Assembly: GCA_022376515.1 (NCBI GenBank)
Contig: WTXI01000129.1
Span: forward strand, 40,928-104,927
Origin: Lactifluus volemus
Taxonomy: Eukaryota > Basidiomycota > Agaricomycetes > Russulales > Russulaceae
Reading direction: 5' to 3'
DNA length: 64,000 bases
The notes under the pieces are model-generated. The model was given only the letters and a program-made list of their open reading frames with translations, did not search any database and was not told the origin of the DNA. Made by a program: the position numbers and the translations under genes. Of the stretch, positions 13,326-25,700 are shown one piece after another (position 1 is the stretch's first letter; each line of letters opens with the position of its first letter).

Positions 13326-16300
13326 ATGTTCCTCTCCAGACTGAGATCTTATCCACAGTCAATCCCTTTACCAATACGACGTGCCTTTCACCATACCACC
13401 ATGTCTCAGCCACAACAACTCATCACTCCAACGAGATCGGACCCTCCCTCTGGGACCACAGCCCCTTCCGCAAGTGAGCCCAACCCGAACTCGAAAAGTG
13501 CAGGTACGTAATCAGAGCATCGCATAAGTCATTTGCCTCACCTTTATCCAGCCAAAAAGGAGGCCAAGCGGTTAGAGAAGGAAGCCAAGATCGCCGCAAA
13601 GGCAGCCAAAGTCGTCAATGCTACACCTCTAGGTGAGAAAAGGGCCAAGGAAAAGGTCACCAAAGAGGAAGTGATCCCATTTGTGAACATGACACCCAAG
13701 GGTCAGAAAAAGGGTGCGTTTGCATTGCATATATTTACCAAAGCATTGAGTTGCCGCGTTAATACGCCCTTTACAGATCTTTCAGGGCCTATGGCTTCCG
13801 GCTACGATCCTATCGCCGTTGAAGCAGCCTGGTACGATTGGTGGAACGAGCAAGGCTTCTTCAAACCAGAGCTCGGTCCTGACGGTGGACCTAAACCCGA
13901 GGGTCTTTTTGTGATTTCCGCACCACCACCGAACGTGACAGGAAGCCTGCATATCGGCCATGCGCTCACAACTGCCATCCAGGATGCGCTCGTGCGATGG
14001 TGAGCAATCAAATCGCGTGTTATTCTGCGCCCTGATGCCTTGAAGGTACCGCATGCTGGGAAAGACGACATTATTCGTCCCCGGTTTCGATCATGCAGGC
14101 ATATCAACACAATCCGTCGTCGAAAAGCGTTTGTTCAAGACATCAGGTATGACGCGTCATGACTTGGGTCGTGAGAAGTTCCTCCAGACGGTGATGGACT
14201 GGAAAAACGAGTCTGTCGCCATCTCTCGTTGAGAGGCAGCGCCTGAAGTTTTTTTTTTCTGGACAGGTATCAAGAACGCATCACAAATCAACTCTACAGA
14301 CTCGGTGGCAGTTATGATTGGTCTCGCGTGGCTTTCACCATGAACCCTGTAATCTCTCGTGTCAACTCTCACTCGTTTGTCACTAATGTCTATCCTCAGC
14401 AACTTTCAAAAGCTGTAATCGAGAACTTTTGTCGCCTGCATGAAGAAGGGATCATATACCGCGCCAACCGACTCGTTAATTGGTGTGTTCGTCTCAACAC
14501 AACCCTCTCCAATCTCGAGGTATGTTCGTCTACGTGTCCAGTACAGCTCCTATCAGCTCTTTTGCCCAGGTTGAACAGAAGCAGCTTGAGAAACGGACCT
14601 TCTTGAGCGTTCCGGGTTACGATTCCAAGGAGAGGTTTGAGTTTGGGGTCATCACGTCGTTTGCATATCCCATAGAGAATTCTGGTCTGATCGATTTTCA
14701 TTTGCAAAGCAACCCCATGCTGATATGAGACCGTTGGCGCAGACGAGAAGATTATAGTGGCGACTACGCGTCCAGAGACTATGCTTGGAGACACTGCCAT
14801 TGCTGTACATCCCAATGATGAACGTTATAGAGTGAGGAATCTCTTTTCTCTGGCCAGAAACCGGAGTCGATATCGACCTGGTGCCGCAGCATCTTCATGG
14901 CAAGGTTGCCGTCCATCCTTTCGTAGACCGCCGTATACCGATAGTGACGGATGATATCGTCGTTGATATGACTTTTGGAACTGGTGCCGTGAAGATCACC
15001 CCTGCTCACGATCCGAACGACTATGAAGTTGGAATAAGGCACAAGCTTGATTTTATCAATATTTTGAACGACAATGGTACTTTGAACGCAAATGCAGGAC
15101 CTCAGTTCCAGGTGCGTCCCTCTGCGCAAAAAAACGCGACGCATGGCCTTATTCTACTGCAGGGCATGAAGCGTTTTCACGCACGTGTAGAAGTTGTGAA
15201 AAAGTTGAAGGAGCTAGGCTTGTTCATCGAAACTAAGGATAATCCCATGCAAATTCCTATCTGCAGGTAGGCATGTTATCTCCCTCTTAATGCAAATCCA
15301 ACGTTCAATTAGTAAGTCCGGAGACATCATTGAGCCCATGCTCAAGCCCCAGTGGTGGGTGAATTGCAAGCCTCTCGCTGAGGAGGCGATCAGAGTGCGT
15401 TTTCGTGACATGGTACCAGTACGGTACTTACAATGGACGTACTTTGCAGCGCACTAGGGCTGGCGAGCTTCACATCGCGCCAAAACAGTCTGAAGCCGAT
15501 TGGTACAGATGGTTAGAGAACATACAGGACTGGTGTATTCGCGTCAGCTCTGGTGGGGCCATCGCTGTCCAGCGTATCTCGTCCGTATCATGGGTCAGGA
15601 ACAAGATGTAAATTGCTGCCCTCATTCTCTTCGTTCCCCTCTCTCATTTGTTATAGAGTACGGATGGCAGGTCGTGGGTCGTGGGCCGTAACCTACAGGA
15701 AGCTACCGAACGAGCGAAGAAGCTCGCTGGCGGTTCAAGTTTCACACTAGAGCAGGACGAGGATGTGCTTGATACGTGGTTCTCCTCTGGCCTCTGGCCA
15801 TTCTCCATCTTTGGCTGGCCCGACAAGGTAAAGTGCCTAGATATTTAATGAGCCTCCTGAAGCTCACTTGCGTATCCACAGACCATAGACTTTGCAAAGT
15901 TTTACCCTACTCCATGCTCGAGACTGGATGGGATATCCTTTTCTTCTGGGTGGCGCGTATGGTGATGCTAGGCCTACGACTGACGGGGAAGATGCCTTTC
16001 CACGAGGTGCTTTGCCATGCGATGATTCGTGATGCGCACGGTCGTAAGATGTCGAAATCCCTCGGGAACGTCGTTGATCCCCTCGACGTTATCCAAGGCC
16101 TCCCCTCGAGAAGCTCCATGAGAAGCTGTATGAAGGTAACCTTGAAGCGGCAGAAATCGAAAAGGCCAAGTTAGGTCAAAAGAAGGATTTCCCGAAAGGT
16201 ATTCCCCAATGCGGTACGGATGCACTGCGTTTCGCACTCTGCGCTTACAGTGGTGGAGGTAACTGCCAATGTTCCTGCGTGGTATTATCACTGATGAAAG

Positions 16301-17603
16301 ACTCAGGGCGTGATATTAACCTGAAATCCTCCGTGTGGAAGGGTACCGCAATTTTGCAACAAAATCTTTAATGCGACCAAATTTGCCATGTTGAAGCTCG
16401 ATGAGACATTCAGGCCAGAACCAACACCCAAGGTTCGTTTTGCGCTTCCAATGAATAATGTCTTTGACTGGCCGTGTAATAGCCCACCGGCAATGAAACT
16501 CTGGTCGAGAAGTGGATCCTACACAAGCTCAATATCTCCGCCGCGGAGACTAACAAGCAACTCAGCGAACGGAACTTCATGGCTGCGACTAACGCCCTCT
16601 ACAACTTCTGGCTTTACGAACTTTGCGATGTCTATATTGTCCGTCCTTTCCCTCGTGCTTGTGTCGGCTGATTGATGTCAATCCTGAAACAGGAAGCAAT
16701 GAAGCCCATGACGGACTCTTCTGCGCCAGAAAGACGCGCATTTCACCTCAGCAGACCCTCTACACATGTCTTGATCACGGCTTACGGCTTCTTCATCCTT
16801 TCATGCCTTTCGTGACAGAGGAATTATGGCAACGCCTCCCCAGGCGGCCAAATGATATGACCCCATCAATCATGGTGTCAAGATACCCTATATACGTACG
16901 TCGGTCGTTGTCGTTGACCATCCCTATCTGAGCACTCCGTAGGATGAGGCATTCGTGTTTGACGAGGCAGATAAACGTTTCGACTTGCTCTTCAATGCAA
17001 TCCGGACGGGTCGCTCACTCGCGCATCTTATAATTTACAGTCTGATATACAGAGTACGTCTCGACGACAGGCAACATCTTTTTGGCTGACTAGTGTGTAT
17101 AGTTTACTTCCACATCCAGGACGATAACGAAGCAGCCCTCTTCGGTTCTCAGAAGGATGTCATCGCAACGCTCACCAAGGGTTGCAAATTGGTGAAAGTT
17201 GTACGGAACGTTAATGAAATTCCGTCAGGGTGCGGGTCAGCTGTGCTCACATCCACGATTAGCGTACACATTCTCGTGCGCGTATGTTCTCGTTTGTTCT
17301 GGTTCTTGGCCCCATTTTTTAATGAACCCTAGGGCCTGATCGATCTCGACGCCGAAATCGCCAAGTGTGAGAAGAAGCTTCAACTGACGCAACTGAACCT
17401 GGACAAGTTTAGAAAGGTAGAAGCACAACCAGACTACGTAGAAACCGTCCCTGAAAACGTGCGGCTAATGAATGAGGACAGGGTTCGTGTCGTTATATCC
17501 TCCACACTTGTGCATTACTAAATCTCTTACGCAGAGAAAAACGTTGGAAGCTGAAGTTGCTACGCTGGAATCCTCGAAGGATATGTTTGCAAAGTTGAAA
17601 TAG
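13326..17603 (+). CDS. VAS1: Valyl-tRNA synthetase, cytosolic/mitochondrial (several one-base gaps)
   Basis: Class I aminoacyl-tRNA synthetase that charges tRNA-Val. Two in-frame ATGs exist in exon 1. 13326 gives an Arg-rich presequence ([20 protein letters not shown]) suited to mitochondria; 13401 (MSQPQQL) would give the cytosolic form, as in yeast VAS1. A Lys/Ala-rich extension follows. Then come [20 protein letters not shown] (HIGH box), the editing domain ([38 protein letters not shown]), [18 protein letters not shown] (KMSKS box), the anticodon-binding helical part ([14 protein letters not shown]) and a C-terminal coiled coil ending SKDMFAKLK. At least 14 introns are inferred. The frame shifts by one base near 15539, 15910, 16104, 16325, 16354, 16731 and 17023. 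In each case inserting one base restores the family sequence, and most sites lie in homopolymers. Confidence 0.93.
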
Positions 17604-20532
17604 AGGTGTTCTCGGGTCGATATTCTTGTATTCTTATCGGGTGAATACTGGGCTTAGCGAGCCAGTCAGCCTGGCCATCTCACTGTACCAGATGAGTAAC
17701 ATGTGTGTATCATGGCGTTGGGAAGAACGATATTGGGCCGGCTGGTCTCGATCTCAAGGACGACGTTATCTCGATCACAGAATATTGCAATCATGAGAGC
17801 ACGCGATTCGACGATCAGGGCATGCTCTGGCACTCTCACTGGCGTACACCAGTTCCTATATGGGTTTCAGATCAGGTCCTTTTTGATGTCACCCAGCTAA
17901 ATTACAGTGAACCAAAATCAGGTGCGCACAGCGGGAATGCAAATTTGTCCTCGTCCGTTGTGTCGTAAATAAAATTTCCGTTGCGTACGTCTGTTCTACA
18001 AGATGGCCAGCCTACAATAAATAAACTGTGGTCATTCTAGATGAATATTGAACCAGTGAGCTCAGGGATGATGAATGATCAGGGCTTTCCAACGTACGCA
18101 AGCCTAACAGGGAGCTTTAACGTTCTCACCTGTCTAGCCTTCTGAGCTCAACCTTGTCGCACTCCTAAGTCATGCACACCCCAGGCGGGTAACTCAGAGC
18201 GTTGTGCAACCATAGAGCCAGATAGGTCGGTGGTGTTACGATGAAGTCCACGTCATTTGTGACGGACGTATCGTCGATGCTCAGACTTGTCATAATGGTT
18301 AAGGGATCATGGCTTGCAGGCGCAGCGGACATTGGACACATTAGCCCACCCCCAGTGCCAACGGAAACAAAACGGAAATTGAAAGGACGCTGGCACTGCA
18401 AGACATCGGAAATTCCGGAAATACTAGTAAAAGTAGGACTTTTTGATCGTGGTTGTGATGATTTCGTGGGGGGGGGAGTTTGAGCTCCTCCAGATGGGTG
18501 TTCTCGGTTTTCCGCAAGGGCTCCGAGTCGGAAAGGCAGAGAAAAGAGACTCCATTCATCGTGTGATGAAAAGGTTTTGAAACTTCTAAGAAGGTCCAAC
18601 GTGCCAAGTGCCAGTAAAGTAAAACTTGGGATGTGATTAGAGACATTTCGAAGCCAGTATTTGATTTGGCTTGAGATGACTTTGGGGCGACAAGCTGAAT
18701 ATAGAAAAGAGTTGAGGTAGCCGGTGTTCCCCTCCAATTCTCGTGGTGGTGACTGTGTCGAGGTGCAGCAAAGTGTTCGTCATGGTTGAGGCGACGATAC
18801 GGGACTTTCAATATCTGTCAAAGGTCGATGACGTTGGCAAGGATATTCGCCATGGTTGTAAGAGAAACTGTGCTAATGCGTTTGCCAGTGGGGACAACTG
18901 TACTTCCAGAATCCAGAGGACCATCCGTTAAATTGTCCGTGCCGCACAAGTACCGTACACCGTACAAAGTGAGCGCTGTTAAAGTTCATAAAATCCACAA
19001 CCCAGGGACCGTCCGTTTTGGGTAACCAGTTTACCCCCCTCCAAGCTCCAGCTGACTTGCGCTTGTATAGGCGAACGATGGAGAAGTGTGGAAGTTATGA
19101 TCCGAATTACCTCGAGAACTCCAGCTCCGAGTTGGACGCTCGAACAGCTGACGAGGGCCAGAACCTTCCTGTCGGGCTCCCGAGTGGGGGGGACTCTAGA
19201 ACGTGTGAGTATTGTGAGAAGCCTAGAAGATCTTCCCAAGACTTTTGACCCAACTTGGTCCGCGAATAACACCAATTTAGTCTCAGCCACTTACTTTGCC
19301 AACCCGAACTCGGACGAGCGCAGAAATGCAACACTAGATTCACGATGATTGGATACGTGAACAGTTGTTGTGCCAATACATCTAAAATGGTTTACTGGAA
19401 TGGCGCTCCAGTGGCATCGCATCGGACATACAGTTATTACAAGTTTTGCCCAGATGTTTGGCACGATCGACTAGTAAGCTACTGTATGAGAATCGACGAC
19501 TTTAATAATATTACGTTCGGCCCCGACACAAGCGCATAACTATGCAAACTACACCTAGGCCCGGCCCGTGGTTACTATTATCACTACTAGGAACGAATCG
19601 ACGAGGGAAACACGGCATGATAAACTTGTACAGGAAGCAGGAGGAGCAAGTCGTCCATTCGGGGATGCGGAGCGGCGATTGTCTTTCTTTTTTCCCGGAC
19701 AGGTACGGGTCGGCAAACCAAATCTTGCCGTGCGCGCCCGAGTACCTTTGGATAGGTACGGCACGGTCAACACGGCATGAGTGCCTCACTATCGATCGCG
19801 CCCTATTTCCGATCGTGGAACTGGCCAATGTTTGTTCCTTGTTTTTTCCTTGTTCCCTGCGTGATTCGTCTTCCTCGCATTTTATATACCGCTGACGTAA
19901 CTACTCTACATCTTAACGGGGTATTTGGACGATGGGCTTTCATCATCACCTACGGAGACAACTAGAGAGAAGGCTCTTTCTTTTGGGAGCGAAGAGAGGG
20001 ATATAGCACATGTTACTGTACTCGGGGGAAGGAGGGGCGAGAAGGGTGTACGATGAAAGGAATAATGCCAGCAACACATGTTACAAGGTCAACAATAAGA
20101 ATATAAAACGCACTGGGAATCCAAAAGGAGGGTAACGAGTAAATGTCGAGAATCAGAAAGTTTACAAAAGAACGAAGGTGAGGTTGTCTTTTTTTTTGGG
20201 TACCAACAAGGGAATATTTTGGGTGAAGAAGGGGGATCGCAGCAAGTAAGGCCGGGCCAATCGAGATAAGCAGGCAGAGGGGTAAGTATGTCACCGTCAT
20301 GTAAATACCTTAGCATCGAAGATTTAAAAAAAAAAAACCAACAAGCCAACACACATAGAACAAAAACCCTGAAGCAAAGTACACCGAACCCCAACGAGCA
20401 ATCGGATGTCAGGAGCAAAAGAAATAGGTATTATCACATTCAGACAAAGCAATGGGTATCCAAGCACCAGAATGTAAAAAGCCAACTGGGATGAAACGGG
20501 AAAAGAGCGTGTGAGAGCGGCGTAAGCTGCGA
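17604..20532. other. Gene-poor 2.9 kb
   Basis: This lies between VAS1 and the convergent C2H2 factor gene. Short open frames (for example 17705-17968 plus and 18165-18737 minus) lack recognisable domains and consistent codon use. A G9 run is at 18469-18477. The stretch from about 20000 to 20530 probably holds the 3' untranslated region of the C2H2 gene. Confidence 0.55.
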
Positions 20533-22719
20533 CTAGACCCTCATTCCAAGAGCAGAGGCTGCGTGGGGAGAAGAGACCGCGAGTCGAACTTGCTCGGCGC
20601 GCTCCCGGCGTGGTTCGACCGCACCGTAACCGCGTGGAGCGCTTGCGCTTGACCCGGGGCTGGACCCTGGGGAGGCGTACGCTGCGGTGCCCCCTGGCCC
20701 ACCTGTGACGACACTTGAGATTGACCGTAAGGGTGGGGATGGAGAGGCGGCTCCGCCATGGCGAAGTACGGCGTTGCTGAATACTGATGCATGCTGCTGC
20801 TGCTGTTGGTAAATTCGTCCTGATGCTGCACCTGGGCTTGTGCTTGCGACTGAGCTTCCACGTGGGCTTGTGCTTGCACCTGAGCCTGAGCTTGAACATG
20901 GGCTTGATAAGCCCGCATTTGAGCCTCCTCCCCCTGTTGCTGCTGCCTGAATTCCTGCACGAATTGGTGATTGGTGCCGGTACTGCTGTTCGTTCGAGGC
21001 GGGGGCATCGGCGATTGCGAGTGCTGCGAGGCTCGTCGAGGCTGTATTTGGGCGCGAGGTTGACCCTGTGCCGCCCTGGAAGGCTGAAAGTGGTAAAAAT
21101 GGTCGAGTGGAGGGATCTGCATCGATGTCATTGCAGAGTTCCATGACGGAGAGTCGGCGTGATTGGGGTCGAGACTCCGAACCGCCTGCGGAGGAGCCGA
21201 GCCGTTCGTGGTCATCGTCATCGATTCCAGAGAATGGTCGCTTCCGCGAGACGACAGACTGGTCGGAGAGCGCCGGTGGGTGGAAAGAAAAGGGTGAGTC
21301 GTATCCACCGCCGATTGAGGAGTCAGTGGCATCGGGGGCGGGGCCATATCCTGACGATGACCGGGCCAATTCTGAGGGTCCGTAGGAGTTGGTTGGCGTT
21401 GGTGTTGATGATAGTACCAGTCCAGATCCTCCACCGATACCGCCGAGGGATGGGTGGGAGGGGTAGTACGAGGCGGGAGCTGTGCCAGGACGTGTAGCGG
21501 TGGACGGTCTTGCCGGGACAATGCCGGGGCCTGAGGGAATGGGAAAAACGGATTGTGCGGGGACGGGACCCCATTGGGATGGGGGGAGTGATGAGGAGAC
21601 GATAGCTGAGAGGGGTGGGAGTGATCGAGCATATGAGTCGGCAGATTCGCGAGATGCAGTCGGGGGACGGCTGCTGCTAGAACTGGGTCGGATATCGGAG
21701 TTTGAGACGCGGTTCGATGGCCAGGCGGAAGAGGATTGGAGATCGGCGACACCGAGCTCGACGAATGACTCTCCTGAGGCGAGAAAGGACTGGCCGGGGC
21801 GAGGTTGGTGTGTTGACGGGGAAGAGGATGGAGTGGCGGCGGACGGAGCGGTTGAGGATGCAGGTGAAGAGGGTGATGCGGCGGAGGGGGCACGAAAGGA
21901 CTGGCCGGGGTCACGAAAGGAATGATTGGTAGCCTGGCGAGAGTGAGAGCGATCCTGGTCTTGTACATACCATGTACGAGAAGTGGCGGAGGAATGTTGC
22001 GGGTGGTAAAGGATATCAGTGTCGCCTTCGTACCCGGTGCTGGTGCCAGGACGTTGAGAGACCAAGGAGAGAGGCGGTTGCATATCTTCCTGCTTGATAT
22101 GACCAGGACCGGCACTGTTAGGACCCGGAGCAACCGACTGGGGTTGTTGGTGCAAGTGATGATGGGGAGTAGAAGGGTCGGCAGACGGATCCGAAATAGA
22201 TTCTGTGGATAAAGAGACAGACACAGGCGGAGGCTGTTGAGCGCCCCTCTTGCCACGGTGCTGACTGGCCTTGTTGGCTGCGGCCATGGTGGCGTGGAGA
22301 GAAGAAAGTTCTCTCATCATTCGTTCATTGGCCTCCTGCTTATCGGCGTGAACGGTTTGAGCATGTTGACGAAGGTTATCGAGACGAGAGAATGCTTTCC
22401 GCAGTGACAACTGAACGGACGTTCACCAGTATGTTTTCTGATTGAGGAGGGGGATGAGCCAGGGACGGGAGGAAGAAAAGTGATGGAGAAGGGCAAGGAA
22501 CACGGACCTAATGTGCCTGGCCAAGTGTTCACTCCTGCTAAAAACCATGCGACAATCACCATAACCACGACACTGGAAGGTTTTTGCGGGCGCGGGACGA
22601 TAGCGCCTATTGACGGGTGGATTTTGTTGTTGGTGAGGTTGAGAGTGAAGATTATTTGTTGGGAGAACGAGAGTGGTAGCCATGTCTCTGTGAGGGGAAT
22701 CTGATGGCGAGGTGTCCAT
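20533..22719 (-). CDS. C2H2 zinc-finger transcription factor (two fingers, frame break in finger 2)
   Basis: Nuclear regulator with two tandem C2H2 fingers near the N-terminus and a long Ser/Pro/Gln-rich tail. Exon 1 is 22719-22508 and starts MDTSPSDSPHRDMATT; exon 2 starts at 22437. Finger 1 reads FQCRGYGDCRMVFSRSEHLA followed by RHIR. Finger 2 is KHTGERPFSCHCGK, then FSRLDNLRQHAQTVH. The arrangement resembles fungal stress or carbon regulators (Usv1/Rst2-like), but I cannot assign an orthologue. One T appears missing at about 22391-22394, between CHCGKH and FSRLDN, so the annotated single frame breaks in finger 2. Beyond it the main frame runs to 20533, including RRLSVMELCNDIDADPS. A second frame overlaps for 571 codons, and from about 21120 downstream it has the more plausible Gln-rich composition, ending at 20541. 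The true C-terminus is uncertain. Confidence 0.8.
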
Positions 22720-25700
22720 TATGAGGAAGAGAGAAAGGGAGACCCGCACAGCGCTCTTTACGAGTCTCAAGAGAAAGACAGAGCCGGCCGCCCTCTCTCA
22801 CTCTATAAGCATTTCTCGTGCCTGACAACTTATCCCTTTTTTATTTATATTATTTTTTATAAAAATAAAATAAAAAGCCATTCTATCGGTTCCTGATCCG
22901 GATCAGATTTTTCCTTGATCTTATCCTCATTTAGACTAATGCCCTTTCTCACCTTTCACTTCTCATCCCCTACTCACCCTTCCCCCTCACCACCCTCTTC
23001 TTACGCCACCCCTCCTTTTCAACCACTGTCAACCATCAATTTTCTTTTCTCTACATCCTTACTATTTTTACAAGTACTGTAACTTACCTTTCCCTCCCTC
23101 TTTCCTGAACCGTCATACATCGCGTATCACCTGGCATCTGTCACAAGTACTCCCGATACGTAACTCTCGATAGATTCAAACCTTACTCTATCAATCATTC
23201 TACCTCTTCTTTCGCGCCACTCTCTCCCCACCCCCCCCCAAATCCTCTCACCGCCCTTCCCCCTCCTCTCCCGCCCCTCCCCTCTTTTTGCAGATCCCGT
23301 CCCGCTTACCTTCTTGTTCCTGATGTTACTACCTTCCTCCTCCATCACCATTCTCTCTCTCTACCTCTCGTTCCCCTCGTCGGTGATCTATGTGGAGTTC
23401 TCTCCTCGATCATTTTGCCCGAATATATCCCGTTCACCTACTACAACTGACGTTTTTCTTCCTCTGTCTTTAACTAGTTAATCCTTTTGTCATACATACC
23501 CTTGTTTTCTGTTTCGCTCCGCATATACAAACTCCGCGCGCCGCCCATCCCGTTCCATCCCCCTGCGAGAAATGCCTTCCGTTTCTCACGGAGAACAACA
23601 GCTCCCGCACCCGCACGTATCCTCTCCTAGCATAAAACGAAGCGCGTCTTCTGATCCTCCACACATGTCAAAGCCCGTGGGCATTCCACGCGGTCGGGTC
23701 GGGTCGGACCAGAGCGAGCGAAGAAATTTACAATTTTATCTCCGTTTGACAAAACCCACTTGACCTGCGAAGCTTCTTCATTATACTCTGCGGATCCGGG
23801 GTGCAGTAAAGTTAAACCCCCTCACCAGAAGCCGGCGTATGTAACAGGTACGAGAGACATTGACCAAACCTCAACCACAAAAAGAAACCAATAACAACTC
23901 GGCACTCTCTCCCACAGTCCTTTACGGCAAATTACAGCAAGGTACCAGAAAAACTAGATTACTTACGTACATCATTTGTCGGGCGTTCCAGAATCTTCAA
24001 TTCCCTCCTTCAAAAAAGAAGCCCAGAAGGAACTCTCGCCTGGAGCCTAAGGCCCGGTTTTCGCTTTCGTGAGATCAACTCGTAATGGCCTGTAACTGAT
24101 TCAGCATTCCGACTCTCTTTCACTGGCCCGTGTACGCGGTCAAGTGATAGGATAGAATTCTTTTCCCAGGGCACACTTTTCTAGCGAACAAATCATCCTC
24201 TCATTGATGGCGGTGGCGTTCTCTTGTAAGTTACTATCTGTATAACAGCATCCAGAACGGGCTCCACCATTTTTTTTTCAACTGTTCACTATCATCCAAT
24301 AGCCCAACGATTACCGCACCGACTCTGATACATGGATGGGTCTAGTCAAACAAGGCTGCTACGACTATTTCTATGCCCTGTTTTTATTTTATTTTTTCCC
24401 GAGTGCTACCACTGGATTACCAACTGAGCTGTCCTAGCGATTGTGCCCCCTGAACGGTCCCATCATTTACGATCGAGCGGAGATAATGATAGACTGAAAA
24501 GCCCAGGAGCACTGAGTTTCACAAAAACTTTCTTCTGGCTTGGTCGCCAATCCACATGCGAGCACGACTATGATCAAAAAAGTTTCGCTTGTTGGTAGAA
24601 TAGACGAGCTAGTTGACAAACAGCTCGCGTATCAATCAACCCGCTTCGCTCCTTCCCTAAAACTGCTGCAACGGACGAGAACGGCGATCCAGGCAATCCA
24701 CGCTCATAGAATAATTACACAAAAAAGGTCACCACAGTTGGTTAATTTTTTGTCCCCCCACGGGCTGGTGCTGTAACAGGAAAAGCCCCCGGATCCGGCG
24801 GTAGGGCGGCCCAATCGGTGAGGATGTTCCCCAACAGCCGTACGATGAGACCGGCTTATCCGATGGGCAAAGGACACCATCATTCTTTACAGTAACAATA
24901 CATCGTTTATACCTTAAAGACCACCTGAGCGTGTATGTCCGTAAAAGAGGATGAGTGAAGGAAGCAGTGTGGAGCGAAGAAAATTTAGCTGATAGCGCAG
25001 CGCCCGGGCCTACTTATCGCCCCGCTCACGTGGACTTGGCTGCTCTTCGTTCGTGTAAGCGCGGAAGGATTGTCAGGCCCCAGGGGTGCACGAGGGAGGA
25101 GGAGGTGCAACGCCGCGAAACTGAGCGCCGCTGGTGGTGAAAAATACATATACGGGAGGGAGGGACGAGAATCAACAAGTCCCTACAACCAAGGGCTGTG
25201 CAATGTGGGCGTCGTGCCTGTCTTTTTGCACACACTCAAGGGGCAGGCAACCTAAGCGGGAGGAGTCGTGGCACACACCACTTTTCGACTTTACCTGTCG
25301 TTGCGGAGGGGACTTATGTAAAGCAAAAAAATTGGTTCCCCCCCTGACGTTGACGCTCTAAATAAATAAGCGCTGGCGCCGCTTGATAATTTGTTTTTTT
25401 TGGTTTTTGTTTGACTCGTCGGGGCCGAGGGGGTGGGGTAAGCTATTCGAAGAAACAGCGAAAACATTTCGCAGTTCGGTGATACGTCGGTAATCTTATG
25501 TCAATTGTATCAACTCAGCACCAGGAACCGACGACGGACGGGAACGTCAAAGAGAAGCAAGAATTTCACCCCCACGTCCTCGTGACTGTAGGACCCGTGC
25601 AAGGCGGACCCCCGAGAATAAAAGGTACGGTACTGTAAATGACGAGACGGGTTTTTAGTACCAGTACAGTACGCGAGACGTTTTTTTTTTTTCGAGCCAC

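Noticed and set aside
18165..18811. Overlapping minus-strand frames of 190 and 156 codons
   Set aside because: Two frames are open over the same DNA with no recognisable motif and no codon bias for either.
20541..22256. 571-codon open frame overlapping the C2H2 gene as an independent gene
   Set aside because: It runs on the same strand in another frame, and its first half has poor codon use and no domain. At most its 3' part belongs to the C2H2 protein after an indel.
24395..24445. tRNA-like sequence on the minus strand (gctcagttggtaa D-arm-like)
   Set aside because: Only the D-arm resembles a tRNA; no anticodon arm, T-arm or pairing acceptor ends could be placed downstream.
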